Shown: one piece after another, positions 33,875 through 45,410 of the stretch | How the letters are laid out: each line of letters opens with the position of its first letter | Position numbering within the stretch: position 1 is the first letter of the stretch | Source of the DNA: Dasypus novemcinctus | Lineage: Eukaryota > Chordata > Mammalia > Cingulata > Dasypodidae | Direction of reading: 5' to 3' | DNA length: 64,000 bases | Assembly (NCBI RefSeq): GCF_030445035.2 | Contig: NC_080689.1 | Coordinates: forward strand, 26,379,278-26,443,277 | Program-made: the position numbers and the translations under genes | The notes under the pieces: model-generated | Databases searched by the model: none | What the model saw: only the letters and a program-made list of their open reading frames with translations | What the model was told of the DNA's origin: nothing

Positions 33875-34350
33875 CTTACCATGGTCTTCAACATCCTAGG
33901 AATAGGACCTGACTCACTGGAGTCCCAATGTGTCTCCTACTAGTCCCATCTCTAATCACCCCACTCCAATGACAACAGCCACTTTCTTGCATTTCGTAGA
34001 ACATAACAAATATGCTCCCCCTCATGGTCTTTACACTTGTTTCTTCTGCTGGAATGTTCTTTCCTTAGGTATCTACATGGCTTCTTCCTTCATTTAGTAT
34101 CTGCTCAGTTTTCTCCTCAGGGGTCTTCCTTGATCACTCTAATCTTTTCCTGTCACTCTCTATCCTTCTATGCTTCTTTATTTTTCCTCATAGTTGTCAT
34201 TAGCCTGAGATTGGTTACTTATTTTTTTGCCTGTTTTCCCCACTAGAAGTAAGCTCCTTGAGGGCAGAGACCTTGTTTGTCTAGTTCATCCCACTATCCC
34301 CAATGCTTGGCATTGGGCTAGCAGATACTGAAAGGATGCATGAATGATCT

Positions 34351-35400
34351 GGATTCTGTCATGGTAAACTCAAAAGAGGAGGAATGGTACCTACTCAGGC
34401 CTCTGGGTTGTACGTGCACATGCAGCTGAGAGCGTGATGACCTCCTGGGCCTCAAGCTCCTTCCTCTGTCCTTGAGGAGCTCCTTTTCCTGCTTTGTTGA
34501 CACTTTACTCAATGGCTCCAGGGGGCTGACCAGCCCCAACACCCCCATACTCTTCCTCCATTCTCCTTTCCTTCTTTTTCTCCTTCAACTTTCCTACAAC
34601 CTCAACTGAGCATCTGCTTTCAGGAAGGCACCATGCTAGGCAACAAGAATGTAAAAATGTTTTTCATGATCTATATATCTTCAAAAAAATACAATTAAAA
34701 AGAATGTAAAAATGAATAAAATTTCACAATCTCAAGAGGCAGGAAGAGGATAAATCATAAAATAACATGATATGTGCAATGTGGGCAAATGTATAATTTA
34801 TATGGTGGATCAGTGGAAGGAAAGAGCAACTTGGAGAGACAAGGGCACTGAAGTGATTTTTAATGGAAGCTGGAAGGGTAAGCTAGAGCTTGCTGGGGAA
34901 TGAGGATGTCATTCCAAGCTGAAAGAACAGTCTGTCCAACAACATGACATTTGGGGACACTGTTGGTAGTCTGGTATTGATGTAGCATACAGAATGATGA
35001 ATGGGGTTATGGGGGATTTGATATGGGAAGGGCCAGTATGGAAGTGTCAGGTGAAAGAGGAGTACACTCCAAATTCAAGGGTTTTAGGCAGGGAAATTAT
35101 ATAGTCAAATGTATATTTTATAAAGATAATTCTGGCAGCAGTAGTATAGGTGAAGAAAGAACGAAAGTACCAGAAGTAAGATGATTATGGTACTTCAGAC
35201 AAGAGACAGATGTTTGGGATTTAACCTGAGGAAGTGGTAGTAGGGATTAGAGGAGTAGGCAAATCTGAGAAATGTCAAAAAGGCAGAATTGTTGGAACTT
35301 GGTGACCTACTGGATTGGCGTACAAAGAAAAGAAAGAGGGTGCTGATTTGGATGGTGCCATTCATCAAGACAGGGAATGTCTAAAGAGAAGAGTGACCTG
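34351..35400. mobile_element. Old L2-like repeat remnants, partly antisense
   Basis: 34600-34660 (GAGCATCTGCTTTCAGG, CATGCTAGGCA) and 34880-35290 (AATTCTGGCAGCAGTAG, TTTAACCTGAGGAAGTGG) recall antisense L2 text. The assignment is weak. No host exon seen. Confidence 0.4.
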
Positions 35401-35774
35401 TGGGAAGCCGATGTGGCTCAAGCAAGCAGTTGGAATCCTGCGTACCACATTGGAGATCCTGGGTTCAGTTCCCAGTGCCTCTTAAAGAAGATGAGCTAGA
35501 CAGCAAGCTGATGCAACAAGATGACACAGTGAGATGATGCAACAAAGAGACACAACAAGGAAACACAATGAGAGCCACAACAAGCGGTAGGAGAGGTGGC
35601 TCAAGCCATAGTGTGCCTCCCTCCCACATGGGAGGTCCCGGATCCGGTTCCCAGTGCCTCCTAAAAAGAAGATGAGCACACAAGGAACAAACACAGAGAG
35701 TAGATAGTGAGTGCAAACAAAAAGAGGCGGGGGGAGAAATAAATAAATAAAATAATTCTTAAAAAAAAAAAAAA
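35401..35774 (+). repeat. Composite two-module SINE
   Basis: Head GGGAAGCCGATGTGGCTCAA. Modules with GGGTTCAGTTCCCAGTGCC (35461) and GGATCCGGTTCCCAGTGCC (35640), then an (AAAT)n tail running into the next SINE. Confidence 0.85.
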
Positions 35775-36172
35775 GGGAAGCAGACTTGGCTCAATGGATA
35801 GGGTGTCTGCCTACCACATGGGAGGTCCATGGTTCAAACCCCGGGCCTCCTTGACCCGTGTGGAGCTGGCCCATGCGCAGTGCTGATGCACACAAGGAGT
35901 GCCGTGCCATGCAGGGGTTTCCCCCACGTAGGGGAGCCCCATGTGCAAGGAACGTGCCCCGTGAAGAGAGCCGTCCCGTGCGAAAGAAAGTGCAGCCTGC
36001 CCAGGAACGGCGCCGCACACACGGAGAGCTGACACAAGATGAAGACACAGATACCCTGTGCTGCTGATAAGTATAGAAGTGGTCACAGAAGAATACACAG
36101 CGAACGGACACAGAGAGCAGACAGCTGGGGAGGGGGAAAGGGAGAGAAATTTTTTAAAAAATTAAAAAAAAA
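35775..36172 (+). repeat. DAS-type SINE, directly after another SINE
   Basis: Starts in the A-tail of the preceding composite SINE: GGGAAGCAGACTTGGCTCAA, with box B GGTTCAAACCC at about 35832. Full length. Confidence 0.88.
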
Positions 36173-36956
36173 AAGCAAATTGGGAGATAATGAATTTCAC
36201 CTTTTGAGTCAGAGGTGACTGGAAGGCATTGAGCCAATGACTTCTTGCAGGAGAGCTCAGGTAAAATTCGAGGCCTGGAGAGAGATGTGGGGGTCTGTAG
36301 CAGTGTGTAGGAGGCAGCTGAAACCAGGATGTTGTTCAGGAAGAGTATGTATGCTAAAGTGAGAAAATAAGGGCTAAGAACAGAACCAGTATTTCAGGAC
36401 AAATGGAGGGCTGACCAAAGAGATAAAAGACAACGATATTTACAGAAGCAAGAGGAAGGGAGGTCAACAGTGTCAAGTAAGAGTCAAGAAAGAGAGGACT
36501 AGGAGACATCCACTGAATTTAACAACTAGGAGGTACTCATCATCTTTGATCAGTTTAGTGGAGTGGTAAAGACAGAAGCCTCACAGCAGGAGAATGAAGA
36601 ATGGGCACCAAGGAAGTAGGATCAACAAATATAGGTCACGCATGTCCTTTTTAGGCCCAAATTCAGTGATGTAGTTACCTCATGACTTCTCAAATCACCA
36701 CTGCAAAGAAACAATTTTACATCTGAAAGCAAGCTTGAGAATTTTTTTGCTGCCAGTGGAATTTTCTTGAAATGGAAATAGTCTTTCCAGAAATAGTCCA
36801 ATTTCTAGTCTGCTTATACCTATTCAACCTAACCCCAAATCAATGGTGCTGCTGGGGACAGCAAACAGTACAACAGGATGTGACTGATAGAAGGGACTGT
36901 GCTTCTCAGCTCTGGACTGGCCATCTGTAAACATAAGTATCCGCCACCATTCTGAC
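36173..36956. other. DHX57 intron, probably ancient repeat remnants
   Basis: Diverged sequence, possibly antisense L2 (36220-36600). It runs into the exon donor at 36956. No second exon seen. Confidence 0.35.
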
Positions 36957-37091
36957 CTGATAATTCACAGACGAAGGGTGAATATGCACATATCCATCAT
37001 TCTTGGTGACAAACTTTAACTCATCTGATTTTGGCTGCATTCGGACAGCTCCAGTACTGGTCTTCTGAAATTTCCCTTCTGGGCTTTTTAC
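36957..37091 (-). CDS. DHX57: DHX57 exon between HA2/ratchet and OB-fold
   Basis: The acceptor TTTAG precedes GTA AAA AGC CCA. 45 residues, VKSPEGKFQKTSTGAVRMQP to VHIHPSSVNYQ, and the donor is CAG|GTCAGA. The HIHPSSVN motif is highly conserved in this helicase family and opens the OB-fold. The donor lacks the usual GTRAGT. Its first six intron bases are identical to the first six of the next exon (GTCAGA), so either side of the junction would give Val-Arg. Phase 0 at both ends. Confidence 0.95.
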
Positions 37092-37746
37092 CTAAACAAC
37101 AGATATTTGTGAAAAGAGATATATAAGATTTATTTTCACTGTATAGGAAGTATCCCTTGGATTCTGCTGTTTCTTCCCTCTCTCATTTACTGTGTTTCCT
37201 TTTGAAAGGAGTACAAGCCCTTTCTTCCCCCCACTTTTTTTCTTTTTACCATTAAGAAGTGTGGATGTAGGTGCAGGAGCTGTGGGTCACTGGGCCACAC
37301 TGAGAAACTGTGTAGCTTTCTCAGTTTGGCAGGAGTTGCCAGGTGTGTAGCTCCACCTGGCCACACTGGACCAGGGATCTGCTGCACTATCAATCCCAAT
37401 ACAACATTTACAAATGAAGTTCTTCCAAAGCACAATGAAAAAAAAATTTATGAATAAAAAGACTATTTTTATTTGGGAAAAAAACATAATGAAAAGCTTA
37501 TAAATTATATATTTTTTTGTAAAAAAAAAAAAGTTTTTTTGTAGAAAATACACATTAGCAAAAAAGAAGAAAATAAAACTCTTCCAAGTAGTTTAAAGGT
37601 AAAGATTAAAAGCTATAAAATTTAACATGGAACTGTATAGCATAGTAAAACTACTTGTGAAATATGAATATGGGTAAAATTACACATATAAAACTTTTTC
37701 TTTGAAGCTGAACAAACGTATATTAATACTATAAAAATGTTAATAT
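37092..37746. other. DHX57 intron, AT-rich, L1 3' UTR piece near the end
   Basis: 37092-37600 has no recognised repeat. 37620-37746 (TGTGAAATATGAATATGGGT, CACATATAAAAC) matches an L1 3' UTR block also found at 49680-49740. Confidence 0.45.
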
Positions 37747-38160
37747 CGGCGGCGGACTTGGCCCAGTGGATAGGGCGTCTGTCTACCACATGGGAGGTCC
37801 GCGGTTCAAACCCCGGGCCTCCTTGACTGTGTGGAGCTGGCCCATGCGCAGTGCTGATGCGCGCAAGGAGTGCCCTGCCACGCAGGGGTGTCCCCGCGCA
37901 GGGGAGCCCCATTTGCAAGGAATGCGCCCCATAAGGAGAGCCACCCAGCGTAAAAGAAAGTGCAGCCTGCCCAAGAATGGTGCCACACACACGGAGAGCT
38001 GACACAAGATGACGCAACAAAAAGAGACACAGATTCCCATGCCACCGACAACAACAGAAGTGGACAAAGAAGACGCAGCAAATAGACACAAAGTACAGAC
38101 AACTGGGGTGGGGGGGAAGGGGAGAGAAATAAATAAATAAATAAAAATCTTTTAAAAAAA
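37747..38160 (+). repeat. DAS-type SINE
   Basis: Head GGCGGACTTGGCCCAGTGG, box B GGTTCAAACCC at about 37803, (AAAT)n tail. TTAATAT occurs on both sides as part of a short target duplication. Confidence 0.88.
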
Positions 38161-39118
38161 AATATTAATATAAGGCAACGACCCATTATGCTAAGTGAAA
38201 GGAAGCAGACACAAAGTACTATATATTGTATGATTCCATTTATATAGAATGTAAATATAAATCAATTTATAAACATGAAATTTAATTAGTGGTTATGTAG
38301 GGCTCGGGAGGACTGCTAAGGGGTATGGAGTTTTCTTTTTGGAGAAATGAAATTGTTCTAAAAGTTTTTGTGGTGATGAATATACAACATTGTGATTATA
38401 CTAAAAACCATTGATTAGGGAAACGGACTTTGGCCCAGTGGTTAGGGCGTCCGTCTACCACATGGGAGGTCCACGGTTCAAGCCCCGGGCCTCCTTGACC
38501 CGTGTGGAGCTGACCCATGTGCAGTGCTGATGTGCGCAAGGAGTGCCCTGTCATGCAGGGGTGTCCCCCGCATAGGGGAGCCCCACGCGCAAGGAATGCA
38601 CCCATAAGGAGAGCCGCCCAGCGCGAAGGAGGGAGCAGCCTGCCGAGGAATGGCGCCGCCCACACTTCCCGTGCTGCTGACGACAACAGGAGCGGACAAA
38701 GAAACAAGACGCAGCAAAAAGACACAGAAAACAGACAACTGGGGGAGGGGAGGGGAATTAAATAAATAAAAATAAATCTTTAAAAAAAAAAAAACAAAAA
38801 AAAAAACAAACAAAAACCATTGATTATATACTTTGGATAGATTGTATGGTATGTGAATATATCTCAATAAAATTGCTTAGTAAATAAATAATTGTGCAAT
38901 GACCAGAAATAGCAGTTATGCACAGCAGGGGAAACAGAGAAATTGAGAGGTGAGGAATTTTGTGTTTTTGTTTATTATTATTATCGAAGTAATGAAAATG
39001 CACTAATAATGATGTGATGAATGCACAACTATGTCATTTATATCAAATACCACTGATTATACACTTTGGATGAAATGTATGTTTTATTAATATGTATACA
39101 TAAAATTGATTTGTTTTA
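38161..39118 (+). mobile_element. L1 3' UTR with two related half-units
   Basis: CAACGACCCATTATGCTAAG and CATTGTGATTATACTAAAAA are typical L1 3' text. Two related blocks end at about 38880 (AATATATCTCAATAAAATTG) and 39118 (CATAAAATTGATTTG). The same pair of blocks occurs at 6410-6720 and 54050-54443, so this is the normal structure of this L1 family's end. One SINE is inserted. Confidence 0.7.
38417..38812 (+). repeat. DAS-type SINE with 15-bp target duplication
   Basis: AAAAACCATTGATTA flanks it at 38403-38417 and about 38812-38826. The body has a ~30-base deletion (CGCCCACACTTCCCGTGC) compared with sister copies, like 4854 and 30323. Confidence 0.9.
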
Positions 39119-40369
39119 AAAAAGAAACATTCTTCTATCTATAATCTCCTGATTAAGAATGAACCAGCATTAATATTTGGTAAATATCATATTAGTTTTC
39201 TTAGCTGGATATATGTTTATATATAGAAACAGATAAACATAAACACACAATATAAATATAAATATATTATTCAAATTAAAATAGGATTCTTTTTTATAAC
39301 CTACTTTTTAATTTAATAATATATTGAGTTGGTAATGGATGGCGGTGATGATAGCACAATATGAATGTAATTAACATCACTGAACTGTGTACTTGAAAGT
39401 GATTAAAACAGTAAATGTTATATTGTATATATGTTACCACAATAAAAATAAATTCATATATATAAAGAGAACATTTTTCAGTGTTGTTAAATATTTTCCT
39501 ACAACATAATTCTAAGTGGTTATACATTGCCTCAGAAGAATCTATAATAATTTAACCAATACATTTCCTATTAAATTTAATCGAATTGCTAATTTAAGAG
39601 CTGCTTTTTGTTGTTTAATTTGCATTTCTTCATATTTGTAACACTGAACATTATTTTTGCATGTATATTTATGGTATTTTCATTCATGTTCTTCATCCAC
39701 TTTTCTATTAATTTTTTAAATTTTTTTAGTGTTATTGATTTATAAACCTTCTTAAATATATAATAACATTTTTACCTTTCCATTTTTGGTTAATTCTTAA
39801 GATGATATTTTTCTTCACCCCAAATTTCTTATACTACATTTATCTTTTTTGTTTCTACATTTTAAGTCTCCAAAGGATTTTTTAAATTAGCATTCTTTTC
39901 AAAACTTTTTGTTTTGATATAATTGTACACTCACAGGAAGTGAAAACAGTAGAGAATCCCTTGTACTCTTCACTCAGCTTCTCCTAATAGTAACACCTTA
40001 TATAACTATAGTATAATATCAAAACCAAGAAATTGACATCCAAATGCTATTTTAACATAAGCTTCAAAAGAGTTTGGAAAGCATGCAAGTGCTAAGCAAA
40101 AAACAAACAAATTAATCAGCAGATGTTAACAGAGTATTTAACAAAAAAGTTAATTCCTTGGAAATCATTCAGTACTCTGCCCAATTCAAATTCTTTTCTA
40201 AGTTTGAAACAGTCTCTTGTTAGGGCCAGATGAACAAAACTCAGGTAAAAGCCCAGGAGCACATTCAACTGAGGTCTCCGGAAGGCTGGCCAGGACGTTA
40301 AGAATGAACATGTAAACCCCGGGGACTGGTGCTCCTGAGGGCTACGGAGACACACAGGTTCTACAATCA
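39119..40369. other. DHX57 intron, old L1-like and unassigned sequence
   Basis: 39325-39450 (GTTGGTAATGGATGGCGGTG, ACTGTGTACTTGAAAGTG) resembles an L1 3' end. 39900-40020 (CACTCACAGGAAGTGAAAAC) resembles antisense L1. The rest is unassigned. Confidence 0.45.
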
Positions 40370-41280
40370 TGGCAGCTGGCTCTGGAGTTCAGTGCCTTGT
40401 CAGTGGGCCCTACCTTGGAATTTACGTTCCTGAGTGTGATTGAGTTGGACTCAGAAGTGAACTTTCTATACATGCCTCTTCTGTCACTTTTATGGAACCT
40501 GTGTTTGATGCTGGGGTTGGTGCATACCCAGGAGACTTCAATCTCTGGACTGGCCACCTGTCAGCTGGGCCCTGAGGCTCAGCAGAGTTGCAGCTCCTAC
40601 TCTCTGGTTTGTTGGACTTGGACAGGTCGGCTAACAGGGAGGTGAAGATGGTCAACCACCTCGTGAGGGAAATGAGAGTGCCTACAACTCCAAGAAGGAA
40701 AATCGCATCCGTCAACCATGTGGGATCTAAGCCCCCTCTTAATATAGAGGTGGAGTGGACATCTCCAACCCAGGATCCACAGGATGGAGGAATAAAATAT
40801 GGATTAGAGTGAATTTACTGGTATTCTACTATAAACTATTGTGACTATAACAATTGAAGAAATTGTGTCATTGATTTGGAGACAGTGGCCACGGTAGTTG
40901 CTGAGGGGAGGGAGAGGGAAGAAGAGATGTGATGTGGGGGCATTTTTGGGTCTTGGAGTTGTCCTAAATGATACTGCAGGGACAGAGACTGGACACTATA
41001 TATCCTGCCATAACCCACTGAATGTACTGGGGAAAAGTGTAAACTACAATGTAAACTATAATCCATGTGGTGCAGCAGTGCTCCAAAATGTATTCACCAA
41101 ATGCACTGAATGTGCCACACTGATGAAAGAGGTTGTTGATGTGGGAGGAGTGGGGGGTGGCGTGTGCAGTATGTGGGAATCGCGTATATATATATTTTTT
41201 TCGTATATTTTTTAATGTAACATTTTTTGTGATCTATGTATCTTAAAAAAAAAAATTTAATAAAAATACAACAACAAAAA
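40370..41280 (+). mobile_element. Xenarthran polyadenylated element, L1-like 3' end (copy 2)
   Basis: Aligns with 3551-4308 over most of its length (GACTTCAATCTCTGGACTGG, TCTTAATATAGAGGTGGAGT, TTTTTAATGTAACATTTTTT) and ends in an A-rich tail with (CAA)n. It extends further 5' than copy 1 (from about 40370). Frames at 40397-40645 and 40588-40812 are open but not shared with copy 1. Confidence 0.65.
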
Positions 41281-41356
41281 GAATTAACAAGTAATTATGA
41301 TTACAGAATCATTATATAGATGCCTTGGTATTATAAAATAGCCAAAGGTTAATATC

Positions 41357-41983
41357 TGAAATTACTGAAACTGGCTAGACTTAAGCCTAAATCTGCTATT
41401 GTGATGGTGATTCTAAACAGGTCTCACCCTTGGTTATAGTTACTCTAGAATTAGCCTCACCCTTGTGTATACTTACTATTGTGATGGTAATTCTAGACTG
41501 CCATTATCCTTGTTTATGGTTATACCAAAACTAGGTTTACCCTGGTGTAAGCTTACTATTGTGATGGTAATTCTAGGCTGACTTTATCCTTGTTTATGGT
41601 TATTCCAAAACTAGGCTCAGCTGGTGTATGCTTACAATTGTGTTGGTAACCACTCCACAGTCCTCTGTTTAATATCCATATGAAAAACCTTGTAACTGAC
41701 CTCAGCTCTGTACTCTCCTATCCTGGAATCTTGTGACTCCCCTTGAGTTGATGTCCACCGCCATCCTGCTCAGTCCCTTAATGTTTATTAATGAAGAAAC
41801 CTGTGCCAGCTCCACCCCAATTACTCAAGAGAATCCTGATTTTATAAAATATTAGAATTTCTGTAGACCAGGAGGCAGACTGACCTCCTTTGCTTGTGCA
41901 AACAAACTCTTTCTCTCTGAAACCCCCGTGTCTCAGAAATTGGTCTTAAGAGTGTGTTGAAGAAAGAGTCTGCATTTGCTTGG
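41357..41983 (+). mobile_element. Probable solo LTR with 80-bp tandem repeats
   Basis: Three tandem units of 80, 80 and 79 bases begin at 41396, 41476 and 41556 (CTATTGTGATGGTAATTCTA) and a partial fourth starts at 41635. This resembles enhancer repeats of a retroviral U3. The following 300 bases have an R/U5-like layout with CCCCCGTGTCTCAG near 41922. TATC at 41353-41356 and 41984-41987 could be a 4-bp duplication, but the 3' end lacks a clean CA. LTR identity is an inference. Confidence 0.5.
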
Positions 41984-41987
41984 TATC

Positions 41988-42311
41988 AGTCCCAGGGCAA
42001 AGCACTGATTAGTATGATTTGTTATTAGCTAGTTTTATTCAAGCATAGAGGGAATAAGGATAAATGGGAAAATGTAGTAAAATCAAGCTTACATCTAACC
42101 TAGAAGGTTGGTTAGACACAGGGTGGCTGACAGAGTGACATTTATGTCCATCTTAATTTATGGAATGTCATATGCCAGAATGATTAAAGAGACATTTCAT
42201 TTTATACAAAAAATATGTTCTTATACAATGTATCTAAACAAATTTTGGTGAATTGAAGGATTGGAAATGTGCACCAAGGAACTGCTAGTTTAAAAGTTGG
42301 TGTAGTGTGTG
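41988..42311. other. DHX57 intron, unassigned
   Basis: No exon or repeat recognised between the tandem-repeat LTR and the next SINE. Confidence 0.35.
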
Positions 42312-42723
42312 GGGAAGCGGATGTGGCTCAACTGATAGAGCTTCCACCTACCATACGGAAGGACCTGGGTTCAATTCCTGAGACCTCCTGGTGAAAAAAG
42401 AAGGGAAAGCATGCCCATGTGGCAAGCCAGTGCCCGCGTGAGTGCCCGCATGGTGAGCCAGTGCCCTGTGCTAGTGAGTCATGCAGTAAGATGATGATGC
42501 AGCAAAAGGGAGACAAGGGGAGAGTTAAGGTAAAGCACAGCTGAAACCAGGAACTGAGGTGGCACAATTGACAGGGAACCTCTCTCCCCATCAGAGGTCA
42601 CAGGATCAAATGCCGGTGAATCCGAGAGGAGAAAAAAATGAGAAGACAACACAGACAGCAAAAACAGCAGAGCAGGAAGAGGAGGAAGGGGGGAAATAAA
42701 TAAATAAATCGTAAAAAAAAAAG
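42312..42723 (+). repeat. Composite SINE with a short internal tandem array
   Basis: Head GGGGAAGCGGATGTGGCTCA, an array at about 42410-42475 (units like GTGAGCCAGTGCCC), a second tRNA-like module at about 42550-42625 and an (AAAT)n tail. It is the shortest array of the three copies in the window. Confidence 0.8.
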
Positions 42724-42829
42724 GCTTTGTGTGTGTGACTCATTAAGATGATCAATGTGCATGTCTTAATTTATATTCTTTGGGAATAAATCAAACAAAT
42801 AGGAGGACCCAGGAAAACTGTTTTGTTAC

Positions 42830-42904
42830 CTGCACTACATTTGGATACAGAGCGGCACACAGCATTGCTGATATCAGCTTGGGGTTCTCAGCATTTGAGT
42901 TTGC
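42830..42904 (-). CDS. DHX57: DHX57 exon (25 residues)
   Basis: The acceptor TCATAG precedes GCA AAC TCA. Encodes ANSNAENPKLISAMLCAALY plus PNVVQ, and the donor is GTAACA. The CAALYPNV motif is a standard feature of DEAH helicases just before the OB-fold region. It is a small exon but in phase 0 on both sides, and the following exon continues with VKSPEG. Confidence 0.95.
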
Positions 42905-43574
42905 CTATGAAGGAAATACAGGATTATTTTCAAAAATAATTTTGCCAAGTAATTTGGATATTTCTGTCTGTGCCCTGGAATTTACCATAATATTTTACTT
43001 CATTTCTGTCTTAATCAAAAGAAAAAAGGGCATCTAGTTTCTATCACTTTGCTAGAAAAAATTATTTCTAATAAAAAATAAATCAACTTCATATAAGACT
43101 CACTCCAAGGAGACCACAATGACTCTTTCTAGATCAGGAAAGTAGTTACAAAGCCAAGGTCCTAAGCATCAGTGGAGACAAAGATTCTGGTTCATGAAAC
43201 ATTCAGAATCTCCAGAAAGTACTAATGGCACTTAGGACAGAGAGGCATCAGGCTTGTATTGAAAAAGTACTCCTCCCATAGTTAGACAAAAAATTGTCCT
43301 GGTATGGAAAAATGCTGGACTGATTTGAGAACACGTTACTGGGCAGTCTATTCTACCTCTTACGGATTTATCAAGAACTAGAGTGAAACATAAAAGCAAA
43401 CATGGTAACAGTTAACCGAAAACCTCTTTTTATGAGGGTAGCTGCGTTTCAATTTGTGGAAAGAAACCCACTGCTCACCGGGCTTAAGTAAAGAACGACT
43501 GTAAGTGGTCCTAAGTTAATACTTTATTCATGTGCTAATTAAAGAGAAATAAGGGCTAACCACACGTTCTTTAC
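42905..43574. other. DHX57 intron, nothing recognised
   Basis: 670-base intron with standard ends and no repeat that I can assign. Confidence 0.5.
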
Positions 43575-43709
43575 CTCTTCTCCTGTTGCATCCAACACAC
43601 CATCTCCTCCTTGGGCCCTTTTCTCAATTTCCCTTGCCCTGAGTCCCTCCTTTACAAACCCTATATCCGATAACAGCTCAGTGAATTGTCGTTTGAGGCT
43701 GGCCATTTC
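43575..43709 (-). CDS. DHX57: DHX57 exon (45 residues)
   Basis: The acceptor TTTCAG precedes GAA ATG GCC. Encodes EMASLKRQFTELLSDIGFVK through EGLRAREIEKRAQGGDGVLD to ATGEE, with donor GTAAAG. The first half is the helical segment that follows the ratchet in DEAH helicases (pattern 'LKRQFTELL..IGF'). The acidic/Gly-rich end is a linker. Phase 0 on both sides. Confidence 0.95.
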
Positions 43710-44714
43710 CTGAAAGAAGTGGAAGAACCTTTAAGCAAGAGAGTACCAGCATATCAAAGACGGGCAGTGTAGAGTCCTACAACATTAAGTAACTATAAAA
43801 AGTATCACTTCAGGATAGAGGAATAAGGTTCAAGTAGGTTCATCACACATGTATGAAGAGAACTGTGTCTAGTCATTTCCAAAAAAGGTGGTTCTAACTT
43901 ACACAAACTGACAAGAGTTTAAACAGTTATAGAGAAATTTTAAAATCTCAAAAAGCCCAAAGATCATTTATTTAACCCTATATTAACACTTCCTCTGGAT
44001 TTTGGGTATGTTGATTTTCCTGGAAATTCTTAGCAAGAAATATAGCTCATTTTGTTTGGAAACCCAGCTCAAAGTGCTGCAACACTGTCTAGCTTTTCCT
44101 ATTTGTTTCTGCTCAAGTGCCCTCAGGTCCCTACCCGTGCCACGGTTAGAGTTCTCTCTCAAATGGATGCAGAAACCTTCCATCTCTCTCCTACCTTGCG
44201 GTTTCAATGGCTCACACCTCTTTGTAGAATTGGGAGATTATTAAATGGTTGGGTTTTAAATACCCCTTTCTGTAGCTGAGCACAAGAATGAGAAAGAGAA
44301 GCACAGACTCTTCTGGCTTCTGTTCAAAGAGAGGCTGCACATCAAACAACAGAGGAAGAGAAAATGCTAATCAAGGGAACAAAAAGCTAAGCAACACTTC
44401 CTGGGTCTCTTAACAATTGAAATATTTTCTTAGAATGTCTCAAGTACATATAGATTACATGGCAAAATATTACTAAGAATTAAATAAACCAGTTTCTATT
44501 TCATTACAAAGTTTTATTGAGATCTTAAAAATCCCACAATCTGAGCTGGAGTTCAGTGTTTGATGGAGCTCACAGATCACAGCAAAGTCTAAATATGTCT
44601 TGAAGAAATCAATTTAATAATATATAATTTAAAGCAAATACCCTCATTTTCACTTAAAAATCATAGTGACTGAGAAGATCTTTATGACTGCTGTTACATA
44701 TGAAGCACCCTTTA
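43710..44714. other. DHX57 intron, nothing recognised
   Basis: Non-repetitive intron sequence. Open frames around 43983-44279 overlap on both strands without family resemblance. Confidence 0.4.
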
Positions 44715-44932
44715 GCTCAGGGGTTCTCCACCTTGGCTACTTATTAGAATCCCCTTGAGAACCCAACTGCAGCAACAGCAGCAGGCAACAGATGCTCGGC
44801 CCCACCTGCAGAGATCCCGCTTAATTGGCTAGGGGGAAACCTGGGCACTTCGAGCAGTTGTCTTAAAGGCTCCCCAGGTGGACCTAACGTGCAGCCAGGG
44901 TTGAGAACTATTGCTTTAGATCAGGGGTTCTT
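44715..44932 (+). mobile_element. hAT-type MER DNA-transposon fossil (MER3-like)
   Basis: Starts CAGGGGTTCTCCACCTTGGC and ends CAGCCAGGGTTGAGAACTAT, so the ends are inverted (GTTCTC/GAGAAC). Contains TCCCCAGGTGGACC. Typical of short mammalian hAT fossils. Confidence 0.65.
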
Positions 44933-45117
44933 AACAAGGAGTCCGTGAGCTTGAACTGAAATAAAAAAAAATTCTTGTGGGGGACGTGTTGGTACAGGTG
45001 TGATATATTTATTAAATAATACACAGGATAGTGTGGACTTAGTAAGGGGTGTGTGGTTTTCACCTGACTGGCAAAGGGGTCCATGGAACAAAAAAGGTTA
45101 AGAACCCATAGCGTAGA
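44933..45117 (+). mobile_element. Second hAT-type MER fossil, adjacent to the first
   Basis: Inverted ends: CAGGGGTTCTTAAC at the start and GGTTAAGAACCCATA at the end. Contains GGGGTCCATGGAACAAAAAA. A loose 8-bp flank match (CTTTAGAT / GCGTAGAT) fits hAT duplication. Confidence 0.65.
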
Positions 45118-45219
45118 TGGATTCACAATAAAGCTGCAGCCTTTGTCTTCTCAAAATGTCTCACTATAGTAAAACCAATGGCAGGAGGAGAATGAAGGCA
45201 AAAATTACGATGGTTTGAG

Positions 45220-45410
45220 GTTTCTTAACTTCATCTTAAATAACCAAATTCACTCATCCATGCATTTACTCAGTGAATCTTTACTGAGTACCAATTATGA
45301 GTTAAGTACTATTCTCAGCACTGGGGATACAGGGGTGAATAAAACAGAGAAGGTCTCTGCTCTGGTGGCCCTTGTGAACAAGATAAATATATCAATGTCA
45401 GGTAGGGACA
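45220..45410 (+). mobile_element. L2 LINE 3' fragment
   Basis: TTTACTGAGTACCAATTATG, CTATTCTCAGCACTGGGGAT and GTGAATAAAACAGAGAAGGT are standard L2 text. Confidence 0.7.

Larger units (their letters stand above)
32250..34350 (+). mobile_element. L2 LINE 3' portion, split by three insertions
   Basis: Blocks 32250-32748, 33172-33207, 33292-33320 and 33875-34350 give one continuous L2: CACCCAGCTGTTCAAGCCCC, CCCTCCAGTGGCTTTCT, then CTGCTGGAATGTTCTTTCC, and AAGTAAGCTCCTTGAGGGCAG near the end. It is on the opposite strand to DHX57. Inserts are a DAS-type SINE, a short SINE and a solo LTR. Confidence 0.8.
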
